This document shows, piece by piece, positions 57,417 to 64,000 of a stretch of 64,000 bases of DNA. Below the pieces are notes generated by a model. It was not told where the DNA came from, made no database searches, and was given only the letters and a program-made list of their open reading frames with translations. Position 1 is the first letter of the stretch; the number at the start of each line of letters is the position of its first letter. The DNA lies in assembly GCF_024498175.1 (NCBI RefSeq), contig NZ_CP101823.1, positions 3,354,987 to 3,418,986 on the forward strand. Reading direction: 5' to 3'. The position numbers and the translations under genes were made by a program. The DNA comes from Haloplanus salinarum. Its GTDB lineage: Archaea > Halobacteriota > Halobacteria > Halobacteriales > Haloferacaceae.

Positions 57417-58021
57417 TGGAACGCAGGATCGGCGTCGTCGCCGTCCAGGGAAACGTGAGCGAACACGTGGCGGCGATCGAACGGGCCGCGGACGCCGTCG
57501 GGACCGCCGTCTCAGTCGTGGAGATCCGCGAAGCCGGCCACGTCCCCGACTGTGACGCCCTCGCGCTCCCCGGCGGCGAGTCGACGACCATCTCCCGCCT
57601 GCTCCGTCGGGAGGGCATCGACGCCGAAATCGTCGACCACGTCGCCGCCGGCAAGCCCGTCCTCGCGACGTGTGCGGGGTTGATCGTCGCCTCGCGGGAC
57701 GCCCGCGACGACCGCGTCGACACCCTCGATGTCGTCGACGCCACCGTCGACCGCAACGCCTTCGGCCGACAGGTCGACAGCTTCGAGGCCGGCCTCGACG
57801 TCGCCGGCCTCGACGACCCGTTCCACGCCGTCTTCATCCGTGCCCCCGTCGTGAGCGAGGTGGGCCCCGACGTGGACGTGTTGGCGACGTGGGATGACCG
57901 TCCGGTGGCGATCCGGGACGGCCCCGTCGTCGCCACTTCGTTTCACCCCGAACTCACCGACGACGACCGCATCCACCGGCTCGCACTCTTCGACCCGCTC
58001 CGGGCCTCCGCGTCGGCGTAA
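57416..58021 (+). CDS. pdxT: Pyridoxal 5'-phosphate synthase glutaminase subunit
   Basis: A 201-residue glutaminase that feeds ammonia to PdxS for vitamin B6 synthesis. It begins RIGVVAVQGNVSEHVAAIE, the hallmark of PdxT; LPGGESTTISRLL follows, the nucleophile is Cys86 in ATCAGLI, and the His/Glu pair is in SFHPELT. The partner pdxS is not in the window. It overlaps secG by one base and is followed by a 69-bp gap before hisE, which may share its transcript. Confidence 0.95.
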   Translation: MERRIGVVAVQGNVSEHVAAIERAADAVGTAVSVVEIREAGHVPDCDALALPGGESTTISRLLRREGIDAEIVDHVAAGKPVLATCAGLIVASRDARDDRVDTLDVVDATVDRNAFGRQVDSFEAGLDVAGLDDPFHAVFIRAPVVSEVGPDVDVLATWDDRPVAIRDGPVVATSFHPELTDDDRIHRLALFDPLRASASA

Positions 58022-58090
58022 CGACAGGTCCTTGGCCCCGCCGGCCGTCCGGGCGCACATGACCTACGACCACCGTCGGGTGATCGGCGC

Positions 58091-58393
58091 GTGACCGAGG
58101 CCGACGAGCCCGAGGCCGTCCTCGACGCGCTCTTCGCCACCATCGAGGACCGCCGCGACCGCCTCCCCGAGGACTCCTACACCGCCTCGCTGTTCACCCA
58201 CGAGAAAGGCGAGAACGCCACGCTGGAGAAGATCGGCGAGGAGACCACCGAGGTCGTCCTCGCGGCGAAGGACGGCGACGACCCGGAACTGCTCGCCGAG
58301 TCCGCCGATCTGGTCTATCACCTCCTCGTCCTGCTGGCGATGAAGGGGTTGACCGTCGACGACCTGCGGGACGAACTCGAAGACCGGTTCTAG
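58091..58393 (+). CDS. hisE: Phosphoribosyl-ATP pyrophosphatase
   Basis: A 100-residue enzyme of histidine synthesis, converting phosphoribosyl-ATP to phosphoribosyl-AMP. It has the MazG-type helical fold: LFATIEDRRDRLPEDSYTASLF, EKIGEETTEVVLAAK (metal-binding Glu residues) and ESADLVYHLLVLL. The start is GTG at 58091. It overlaps by four bases (GTGA) an upstream 11-codon frame (58059-58094). Convergent with npdG, overlapping at the stops. Confidence 0.94.
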   Translation: MTEADEPEAVLDALFATIEDRRDRLPEDSYTASLFTHEKGENATLEKIGEETTEVVLAAKDGDDPELLAESADLVYHLLVLLAMKGLTVDDLRDELEDRF

Positions 58394-59058
58394 TCGAAGC
58401 GGACCCCGAGGTCGTGCAGACCCTCGTTGTGCATGGCGACGTTGATGAGCAGCGGCGTCAGCGCCTCGATTTCGGGTGCGTTGGCGAGCCCCCCGGCGTC
58501 GAGCGGGCGGAGGCCGTCGATGCCGTCCGCGAGCAGGCGGACCGTCTCCTTGGCGTCGTCGTCGTCGGCCACGAGCAGCGTGTCGATCCCGAGGTCGGCG
58601 TCCAGGTCCGCGAGGCGGCCGGCCGCGAGGTTGTGGAAGGCGCCGACCACCGACACGCCCTCGGGGGCGGCGTCGACGGCCAACTGCGTCACGCTCCCGG
58701 CGCCGGGGCGGTGGTAGTGGAAGCCGTCCTCGTCGCGTTGCATGCCCGTCGCGGGCGTGACGAGCACGTCGCCCTCGTCGAGGCCGTCGGCGACCGCCTC
58801 GACCGTGTCGCTGACGTGGTACGCGGGGACCGCGAGGACGACGATCCGCGCCCGGTCGGCCGCCATCGCGTTCTCGAAGCCGTTCACCTTCCGGTCGACG
58901 CCACGGCTCGACAGCTCCGTCTCGTACTCCTCGGCCTTGGTCCGGGCCCGCTCGGGGTCGCGCGACCCGATGACGACTTCGTGATCGGTGTGGTAGGCCC
59001 ACCGGAGCGCGAGGCCCTCCCCGATTTCGCCCGTCCCGCCGAGTATCGCGATTCGCAT
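58390..59058 (-). CDS. npdG: NADPH-dependent F420 reductase
   Basis: A 222-residue Rossmann enzyme passing hydride between F420H2 and NADP. The start IAILGGTGEIGEGLALRWA is the NADP loop, VVIGSRDPERA the second site, VVLAVPAYHVSDTVE follows, and the C-terminus TPLLINVAMHNEGLHDLGVRF is typical of Npd/Fno enzymes. Deazaflavin F420 is known in haloarchaea, so a role in NADPH supply for lipid or redox reactions is expected. ATG at 59058. Confidence 0.94.
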   Translation of the reverse strand: MRIAILGGTGEIGEGLALRWAYHTDHEVVIGSRDPERARTKAEEYETELSSRGVDRKVNGFENAMAADRARIVVLAVPAYHVSDTVEAVADGLDEGDVLVTPATGMQRDEDGFHYHRPGAGSVTQLAVDAAPEGVSVVGAFHNLAAGRLADLDADLGIDTLLVADDDDAKETVRLLADGIDGLRPLDAGGLANAPEIEALTPLLINVAMHNEGLHDLGVRFD

Positions 59059-59103
59059 GGTCGGACTGCGGACGGATGCGGGGTAAGACTGTCGGGAGTG
59101 ACC

Positions 59104-59277
59104 CTACTTTCCGCCGACGCTGACGAGGTAAGCGACGAGCAAGGCGACGACGACCCCGGGGACGACCCCGCGCAGCTGCGTGTACGGGTCGGGCGGCCCG
59201 GCCGCCGCGACGACGGCCACCACGACGGCCACGAGGGCGCCGGCGACGACGCCGAACACCACGGGATCGGGTTTCAC
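59104..59277 (-). CDS. Small two-span membrane protein coupled to the HAD phosphatase
   Basis: A 57-residue protein with two hydrophobic stretches (about 6-26 and 38-54) around a [10 protein letters not shown] loop. It starts with GTG at 59277, overlapping the TGA of the phosphatase gene (GTGA), so translation is coupled. Codon use fits the window. Function unknown. Confidence 0.65.
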   Translation of the reverse strand: MKPDPVVFGVVAGALVAVVVAVVAAAGPPDPYTQLRGVVPGVVVALLVAYLVSVGGK

Positions 59278-60137
59278 GGTCGCTCCAGCAGTTCGGGCAG
59301 GTCGTTCACCGTCTCCACCACCGCGGCGGCGCCCGCGTCCTCGAAGGCCCGCCGGCCGGCCTCGCCCGTCAACCCGCCGGTGAGGACGCCGATCCCGTGG
59401 AACGTCCGTTCGGCGTCGGCCGCGGCCGCGTTCGTCGCGGTCCGCACGTCGTCGAGGGTGTCGCCCGCGAAGGCCACCCGCTCCGCGTCCAGGCGGTCCG
59501 CGAGCGTCGTCAGCGCCCGGGGGTGCGGTTTTCCTTCGGCCCAGTCGTCCATCGTGAACCGGTGAGCGTCGGGCACCGAGAGGCCGACCCGCGAGAGGGC
59601 GATGTCGGCCTCGGCGGCCGGCCGCCCCGTCAGGACCCCGACCGCGAACCGCTCCCCGAGCGCGTCGAGGGTCGACGCCTCGACCAGCACGGGCTCGTCG
59701 TTGATGTAGCCGCGGGCCTCGAAGGGCGGGTCCCCACCCTCCAGGTCGCGGTACAGATCCGCCCCGAGGTAGAGCGCCTGGAAGGTCTCGCGCAGCCGCT
59801 CGGGATCCCAGCGGTCGAAGACCGCGTCGTCGACCGGGGCGTCCCGAACGACCGACTCGGCGGCGTCGAGTCCGCCCCCTGCGGCGGCGACGGCGTCGGT
59901 AAACGTCGCGACGTCGCCCTCGTATCCCGCCTCGCTGGCGAGGACGTAGAGCGCCGCCGCGTACGTGAGCTCCCAGTCGTTGTTGAAGCCGCCGGCGTCC
60001 TTGAACCGCTGTACTCCGGCGTCGTCGACCGTCCGTCCGTACACCCGGTCGACGGACTCGACGATGGCCCGGCGGTAGGAGTCCGCCACGTCGACGAGCA
60101 CGCCGTCGATGTCGAGGACGACCGCGTCCGCGTTCAT
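59274..60137 (-). CDS. HAD-superfamily hydrolase (TIGR01548-like)
   Basis: A 287-residue phosphatase-type HAD protein. The nucleophile pair is Asp9 and Asp11 in [12 protein letters not shown] large cap follows ([38 protein letters not shown], about 18-150), then motif 2 [11 protein letters not shown] and motif 4 [15 protein letters not shown]. This cap type matches the TIGR01548 subgroup seen in haloarchaea and cyanobacteria, with no established substrate. It is the first gene of a two-gene unit with the small membrane protein. Confidence 0.85.
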   Translation of the reverse strand: MNADAVVLDIDGVLVDVADSYRRAIVESVDRVYGRTVDDAGVQRFKDAGGFNNDWELTYAAALYVLASEAGYEGDVATFTDAVAAAGGGLDAAESVVRDAPVDDAVFDRWDPERLRETFQALYLGADLYRDLEGGDPPFEARGYINDEPVLVEASTLDALGERFAVGVLTGRPAAEADIALSRVGLSVPDAHRFTMDDWAEGKPHPRALTTLADRLDAERVAFAGDTLDDVRTATNAAAADAERTFHGIGVLTGGLTGEAGRRAFEDAGAAAVVETVNDLPELLERP

Positions 60138-60179
60138 GTGTCGTGGCCGTCGCGTCGGGGCAAGTGCCTTTCCATCCCT

Positions 60180-60191
60180 CCCCGATCGGGG
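60180..60191. terminator. GC-rich palindrome after carbonic anhydrase
   Basis: CCCCGATCGGGG is a perfect 12-bp palindrome downstream (minus strand) of the carbonic anhydrase gene. No T run follows, so it is only a possible end signal. Confidence 0.3.
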
Positions 60192-60276
60192 GGACCGCGT
60201 CGTCGTCGGGGTCGGCCGGGGGCGCCGGTCCGCGACATCCTGGCGGTCCGACGTGTCGGGCCGAGGGATACGGCGC

Positions 60277-60897
60277 CTACTCGACGCGGGTGCTGATCTC
60301 CTCGGCGATCCGGCCGCCGGGGTAGCGAAGCTGGCCGCTCTCCACCTCGTAGACGTAGCCGTGGACCGTCGCGTCGACCAGCGGGTGTTCGTCGAGATAG
60401 CGCACCTGGGCGGCGCAGGCCTTATCGATATCGTCGGTCATGCGAACCCAGTCGGCGACGCCCGCGTCGCCGATGGAGAGTTCCGGGAGTGCGGGGTCGA
60501 GGTCGACGTCGTCGAGGTCGCCGCCGGCGGCGGCCTCCAGCCCCTCGACGACGGCGTCGTCCGGCGCGCTCATCATCCCGCAGTCGGTGTGGTTGACGAC
60601 GATGATCTCCTCGGTGTCGAAAAACTGCGTCGTCAGCGCCGCCGACCGGATCACGTCGTCGGTCACCTTGCCCCCCGCGTTGCGGTAGATCTGGGCGTCG
60701 CCGAGCTCGATGCCGAGCGCCCCCTCGACGGGGATGCGCTCGTCCATGCAGGCGACGACGAGCAACTGCTTGTCCGTCGGAATCCCCTTCCGTCGCCGCC
60801 GCGCCCAGTCGTCGTGGGCGTCGACGGCGGCGTCGACGTACTCGTGGTGGTGCCCCGATTCGTGGTCGTGGTCGTGGTCGTGTTCGTCGCCGGACAT
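60277..60897 (-). CDS. Beta-class carbonic anhydrase
   Basis: A 206-residue enzyme that hydrates CO2. The zinc ligands are Cys50 (ACMDERIP, with the Asp52-Arg54 pair), His103 and Cys106 (NHTDCGM), the standard beta-class set. The first ~30 residues are an unusual His/Asp/Glu-rich tail ([17 protein letters not shown]) that could buffer zinc. The start at 60897 (MSGDEHD) is used; an ATG ten codons upstream is weaker. Cytoplasmic, no signal peptide. Confidence 0.9.
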   Translation of the reverse strand: MSGDEHDHDHDHESGHHHEYVDAAVDAHDDWARRRRKGIPTDKQLLVVACMDERIPVEGALGIELGDAQIYRNAGGKVTDDVIRSAALTTQFFDTEEIIVVNHTDCGMMSAPDDAVVEGLEAAAGGDLDDVDLDPALPELSIGDAGVADWVRMTDDIDKACAAQVRYLDEHPLVDATVHGYVYEVESGQLRYPGGRIAEEISTRVE

Positions 60898-60953
60898 ATC
60901 CGTCCACACGGGCGCCAGCGGCTTCACCGTCGAGCCGTCGGCAACGATGCCCG

Positions 60954-61370
60954 CTATCTACGACGCGGCGTCGCGACGTACAGCGTCTCGCGGCCGACCC
61001 GCTTGCGCTCGACGGGGACCGTCGGCTCCTCGAAGCCGAGGGTGGTAAAGAGGCAGTCGGCGCCGGCGGCGTGGGCCACGTCGCGGACGGGGGTCTGGAG
61101 TTCCGCCGGGAGGTTGAGGCCGTAGACGGCGTCGACGCGGTAGGGGTCGCCCGGACCCTCGCCGTCGAGGGCGTCCCGGCGGGCGACCACGTCGTCGCGG
61201 ACGAAGTCGACGCCGTCGGGGACGGGGGCGTCGAACACGTCCGTCGCGGTCACCGCACACCCGGCGTCGACGAGGGCGGCCGCCACCGCGGGGCGCCGAC
61301 CGATCCCTACCTCGACGAGGCGGTCGTAGTCGGCGAGGCGGGCGGCGAGTTCGGCGCGCGCGGTCGTCAC
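60954..61370 (-). CDS. UPF0146 family protein
   Basis: A 138-residue archaeal protein of the UPF0146 family. The start has a Rossmann-like pattern, LVEVGIGRRPAVAAALVDAGCAVTATDVFD, followed by VDAVYGLNLPAELQTPVRDVA and TLGFEEPTVPVERKRVG. It resembles a small methyltransferase fold without the full SAM motif; no function is proved. Its start is 39 bp from that of the divergent archaemetzincin gene. Confidence 0.87.
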   Translation of the reverse strand: MTTARAELAARLADYDRLVEVGIGRRPAVAAALVDAGCAVTATDVFDAPVPDGVDFVRDDVVARRDALDGEGPGDPYRVDAVYGLNLPAELQTPVRDVAHAAGADCLFTTLGFEEPTVPVERKRVGRETLYVATPRRR

Positions 61371-61379
61371 GTCGGGATG

Positions 61380-61409
61380 TTTATAGCGGGGCCGCGCTTA
61401 ACGCCTTCC
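61380..61409. promoter_or_regulatory. Compact divergent promoters
   Basis: TTTATA (61380-61385) is 25-30 nt before the archaemetzincin ATG, and GTTAAG on the minus strand (near 61397-61402) is at the equivalent place for the UPF0146 gene. The starts are 39 bp apart, so both polymerase sites overlap. Confidence 0.45.
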
Positions 61410-61931
61410 ATGCTCGTCGACATCGTGCCGATCGGGGACGTCCCGGCACAGGTGAAACGCGAGGCCTCTGCCGGTCTGCGGGCTGTCTACGACTGCGAGG
61501 TGTCCGTTCACGACGTTCAGTCGATCCCCGACGGCGCGTTCGATCGAAGCCGGAACCAGTACCGGGCCGAGGAGTTCATCGAACTCGCCAGCCGCGTCGG
61601 CGACGGCGAGAAGAACATCGGCATCACGTCGGAGGACCTCTACTACCGCCGCCGGAACTACGTCTTCGGCCTCGCCTACCTGAACGGCAACGGGTCGGTC
61701 GTCTCCACCTACCGTCTCCAGACCTCCTCGGACGGCGGCATCACCTCCAAACCCCAGTCGGAGGTGTTCGCCGACCGCGTCCGCAAGGAGATCGTCCACG
61801 AGATCGGTCACACCGTCGGCCTGGAACACTGCGACAACGAGCGCTGCGTGATGAGCTTCTCCCCCACCGTCCGCGAGGTGGACAAGAAAGAGCAGAACCT
61901 CTGTGGCTCCTGCGACCGGACGCTGTTCTAG
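61410..61931 (+). CDS. amzA: Archaemetzincin (zinc metalloprotease)
   Basis: A 173-residue metalloprotease. The motif HEIGHTVGLEHCDNERCVM (130-148) gives the zinc histidines 130, 134 and 140, catalytic Glu131, and the paired Cys141/Cys146 of archaemetzincins. CGSC at 165-168 adds a second zinc knuckle. Length and the N-terminal IVPIGDVPAQVKREASAGL match the archaeal form. Substrates are unknown. Leaderless TATA (TTTATA) lies 25-30 nt upstream. Convergent with the PEBP gene, stops overlapping by four bases. Confidence 0.95.
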   Translation: MLVDIVPIGDVPAQVKREASAGLRAVYDCEVSVHDVQSIPDGAFDRSRNQYRAEEFIELASRVGDGEKNIGITSEDLYYRRRNYVFGLAYLNGNGSVVSTYRLQTSSDGGITSKPQSEVFADRVRKEIVHEIGHTVGLEHCDNERCVMSFSPTVREVDKKEQNLCGSCDRTLF

Positions 61932-62380
61932 GGCGCGTACGTCCCCTCGTAACTCGCCTCCTCGAGGACGTGTCCCTCCATCACTCGCTCTAGGTCGTCG
62001 AGGGTCGCCCCGGCGTCCAGATCGAGCGTCGTGTCGAGCGCGAACAGCCGGAACCGGTAGGTGTGCTCGCCGTCCGGCGGGTTCGGGCCGCCGTAGCCCA
62101 CCTCGCCGTAGTCGTTCTCGCCCTCGACGGCGGTGGCCGTCCCGGTCGCCCAGTCCTCGGGGATCCGCTTGCGCGTCGGGTTGACGTTCCACACCAGCCA
62201 GTGGCGCCACACCTTGCCCGCGGGTTCGAGGGCGTCCGGGTCGTCGACGACGAGGACGAGCGATTCGGCCGCCGCGGGCGTGTCGGCGATCTCCAGCGGC
62301 GGGTTGACGTTCGCCTCGGTGTAGCCGTACTCCGGGGGGATCGGTCCGCCGTCCCGGAAGGCGGGGCTCGACAGGTCCAT
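61928..62380 (-). CDS. YbhB/YbcL-family PEBP protein
   Basis: A 150-residue phosphatidylethanolamine-binding-like protein. The family signatures are SPAFRDGGPIPPEYG, LVVDDPDA near 47, HWLVWNVNP near 60 and GYGGPNPPDGEHTYRFRLFAL. The pocket residues Asp, His and the GPNPP loop are present, so it can probably bind a small phosphate or carboxylate ligand. Members are thought to modulate kinases or bind lipids; here the role is unknown. No signal peptide. Confidence 0.93.
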   Translation of the reverse strand: MDLSSPAFRDGGPIPPEYGYTEANVNPPLEIADTPAAAESLVLVVDDPDALEPAGKVWRHWLVWNVNPTRKRIPEDWATGTATAVEGENDYGEVGYGGPNPPDGEHTYRFRLFALDTTLDLDAGATLDDLERVMEGHVLEEASYEGTYAP

Positions 62381-62460
62381 ACGGACCCCTGGGTGCCGCG
62401 GGGAGTTATCTCTGTGGGCGACCGGTAACGCTTAGGCGCGTGCGGCGTCACGACTGGGGC

Positions 62461-63696
62461 ATGACCGACGACTCGAACGCGCCCGACGCGGACGCGGACG
62501 CCCTCGTCCGCCGGGTCCGTGACGGCGACCTGCGGGTTCACGAACTCGAAGCGCACGCCGACGCCGACGTCGCGGCGACCGCGCGACGCCGTCTCGTCGA
62601 AGCCGAGGCGGGCGTCGACCTCGACGCCGTCGGCGCGTACGGCTTCCCGGCCGAGCGCGCCGACGCCAACGTCGAGAACATGATCGGCGCGGCGCGGATC
62701 CCGCTGGGCGTCGCCGGGCCCGTCGCCGTCGACGGCGGCGCCACCGAGGGCGAGCGCTACCTCCCGATGGCGACGACGGAGGGGGCCCTGATCGCCAGCG
62801 TCAACCGCGGCTGTTCGGTCCTCGACGCCGCGGGCGGCGCCACCGCCCGCGTCACCAAGTCGGGGATGACCCGCGCGCCCGTCTTCCGGGTGCGGGACGT
62901 CGCCGAGGCCGAAGCGCTCGTGGAGTGGGTACGGGACAACGAGGGTCGCCTCCGCGAGGCCGCCGAGGCGACGACGAACCACGGCGAACTCCGGGACGTG
63001 ACCCCCTACGTCGTCGGCGACTCGGTGTTCCTGCGCTTCCGTTACGACACCAAGGACGCGATGGGAATGAACATGGCCACCATCGCCACCCGGGCGGCCG
63101 CCGAGGTGATCGAAGACGGGACGGCGGCGTCGCTGGTCGCGCTCTCGGGCAACCTCTGTACCGACAAGAAGCCCGCGGCGATCAACGCCGTCGAGGGGCG
63201 GGGCCGCAGCGTCACCGCCGACGTGACGCTCCCCCGCGACGTGGTCGAGGAGCGTCTCCACACCACGCCCGAGGCGGTCGCCGAGGTGAACACCCGGAAG
63301 AACCTCGTCGGGAGCGCGAAGGCCGGCGGTCTGGGCTTCAACGCTCACGTCGCCAACGTCGTCGCCGCCGTCTTCCTCGCCACCGGACAGGACGCCGCCC
63401 AGGTGGTCGAGGGGGCCAACGCCATCACGACCGCCGAGGTCCGCGAGGACGGCCTCTACGTCAGCGTCTCGCTGGCGAGCCTGGAGGTGGGAACCGTCGG
63501 CGGCGGGACGACCCTCCCGACCCAGCGCGAGGCGCTGGAACTGCTCGGCGTCGCCGGCGGCGGCGACCCCGCGGGATCGAACGCCGACGCCCTCGCGGAG
63601 TCCATCGCCGTCGGCGCGCTGGCCGGCGAACTCTCCCTGCTCGCCGCCCTCGGCTCCCGGCACCTCTCCTCGGCCCACGAGTCCCTCGGCCGGTAG
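62461..63696 (+). CDS. hmgA: HMG-CoA reductase (NADPH), class I
   Basis: A 411-residue enzyme making mevalonate for the archaeal isoprenoid lipids. Catalytic Glu107 is in MATTEGAL, the Lys is in CTDKKPAAINAVEGRG, the Asp in TGQDAAQVVEG, and the closing His in SSAHES near the C-terminus. ENMIGAARIPLGVAGPV and the DAMGMNMAT NADPH loop are standard class I features. Soluble, with no membrane part, as in haloarchaea (the statin target). The ATG at 62461 is used; a GTG at 62440 would add seven residues. Confidence 0.95.
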   Translation: MTDDSNAPDADADALVRRVRDGDLRVHELEAHADADVAATARRRLVEAEAGVDLDAVGAYGFPAERADANVENMIGAARIPLGVAGPVAVDGGATEGERYLPMATTEGALIASVNRGCSVLDAAGGATARVTKSGMTRAPVFRVRDVAEAEALVEWVRDNEGRLREAAEATTNHGELRDVTPYVVGDSVFLRFRYDTKDAMGMNMATIATRAAAEVIEDGTAASLVALSGNLCTDKKPAAINAVEGRGRSVTADVTLPRDVVEERLHTTPEAVAEVNTRKNLVGSAKAGGLGFNAHVANVVAAVFLATGQDAAQVVEGANAITTAEVREDGLYVSVSLASLEVGTVGGGTTLPTQREALELLGVAGGGDPAGSNADALAESIAVGALAGELSLLAALGSRHLSSAHESLGR

Positions 63697-63698
63697 GC

Positions 63699-64000
63699 CT
63701 ACAACAGCCGGTAGGTGCCGCCCGACTCGCTGGCCTCGCCCCGGCGTACCAGCCGGTCCAGCAGATCGGACGCAGCGTCGGCGGGCACGCCGCGGTCGGC
63801 CGCGTACGCCACCACGTCGCCCTCGTCGGGGGTATCGAGGGTGCGGACGGCCTCGCGGACGATTTCCGGGCGACTCCGACTTCCGGTGTCGCCAGCGCCG
63901 GCCCGCTCGCCCGCCGCCTCGACGGCCTCGGGGTCGACCCCCGCGGCGTCCAGGTACTCCCGGTCGTCGACGACGCTCCCCGGGTCCTCGCCCGCGGCGG
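63699..64000 (-). CDS. Winged-helix-like C-terminal part of a protein cut by the window edge
   Basis: 100 codons at the 3' end of a minus-strand gene whose start lies beyond 64000. The visible part is acidic and Gly/Glu-rich (DDREYLDAAGVDPEAVEAAGERAG). It ends in a winged-helix-like domain: IVREAVRTLDTPDEGDVVAYAADRGVPADAASDLLDRLVRRGEA, shown by its key words IVREAV and DLLDRLVRRG. Such tails occur on archaeal replication and repair proteins (RPA- or MCM-like), but I cannot assign it. Convergent with hmgA, two bases after its stop. Confidence 0.6.
   Translation of the reverse strand, partial: AAGEDPGSVVDDREYLDAAGVDPEAVEAAGERAGAGDTGSRSRPEIVREAVRTLDTPDEGDVVAYAADRGVPADAASDLLDRLVRRGEASESGGTYRLL

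Overview
The window is 64 kb of a haloarchaeal (class Halobacteria) chromosome. The evidence is very high GC, strongly acidic proteins rich in Asp and Glu, TATA boxes placed 24-33 nt before start codons (leaderless transcripts), and archaeal versions of core genes: class I lysyl-tRNA synthetase, rps19e, a PDCD5-type DNA-binding protein, Sec61-beta, two-subunit GMP synthase, HMG-CoA reductase, archaemetzincin and an F420-dependent reductase. The genus cannot be fixed from the sequence alone. Genes are densely packed, with many 1-4 nt start/stop overlaps. No rRNA, tRNA or CRISPR array was seen, and the only intact mobile element is one IS6-type insertion sequence.

Layout. 1-5.4 kb: the start of a DUF373 gene, an IS6 element, a zinc-finger protein, DUF2070, the GMP synthase amidotransferase subunit, an HNH-like protein and a two-domain multicopper oxidase. 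5.5-16.4 kb: small zinc-ribbon and membrane proteins, a lipoprotein, DUF192, a cupin, lysS-pyrH, moaE with a MobB-like N-terminal part, a site-2 protease, thiL, rps19e and a PDCD5-like gene. 16.4-25.4 kb: PP-loop ATPase, yqeC and mobA (molybdenum cofactor maturation), truA, hisS, an AEC transporter, pgi and a CPBP protease. 25.4-37.9 kb: a coiled-coil protein, an idi-like Nudix gene, an AIR-synthase relative, an MFS carrier, a hydrolase, psiE, a cupin, the MoxR/DUF58/transglutaminase operon, SUI1, rhodanese and a 391-residue unknown. 38-44.4 kb: a complete branched-chain-amino-acid-type ABC transporter, with the binding protein divergent from livHMGF. 44.4-51.8 kb: a glycine-zipper peptide, a chemotaxis transducer, a sodium:solute symporter, a formyl-THF cycloligase-like protein and an orphan type II/IV secretion ATPase. 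51.8-57.2 kb: an ABC-2 exporter operon, a DUF3179 lipoprotein with its membrane partner, and DUF4188. 57.2-64 kb: secG, pdxT, hisE, npdG, a HAD phosphatase, carbonic anhydrase, UPF0146, archaemetzincin, a PEBP protein, hmgA and a truncated winged-helix protein.

Genes that appear to work together. moaE, yqeC, mobA and the adjacent PP-loop gene point to molybdopterin or molybdenum-hydroxylase cofactor work. MoxR, DUF58 and the membrane transglutaminase form the usual cell-envelope maturation operon. The Liv operon is odd: its permeases and one ATPase are much longer than usual, and LivG carries a hydrophobic glycine-rich insert inside its nucleotide-binding domain. hmgA and the idi-like gene belong to isoprenoid lipid synthesis, although the idi-like protein lacks the usual catalytic cysteine. 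Most of the rest is ordinary haloarchaeal housekeeping. The less explained signals are paired or palindromic operator-like sites, a duplicated mobA promoter, a recurring hairpin, a leader ORF before the secretion ATPase, and several tiny membrane proteins translationally coupled to larger genes.
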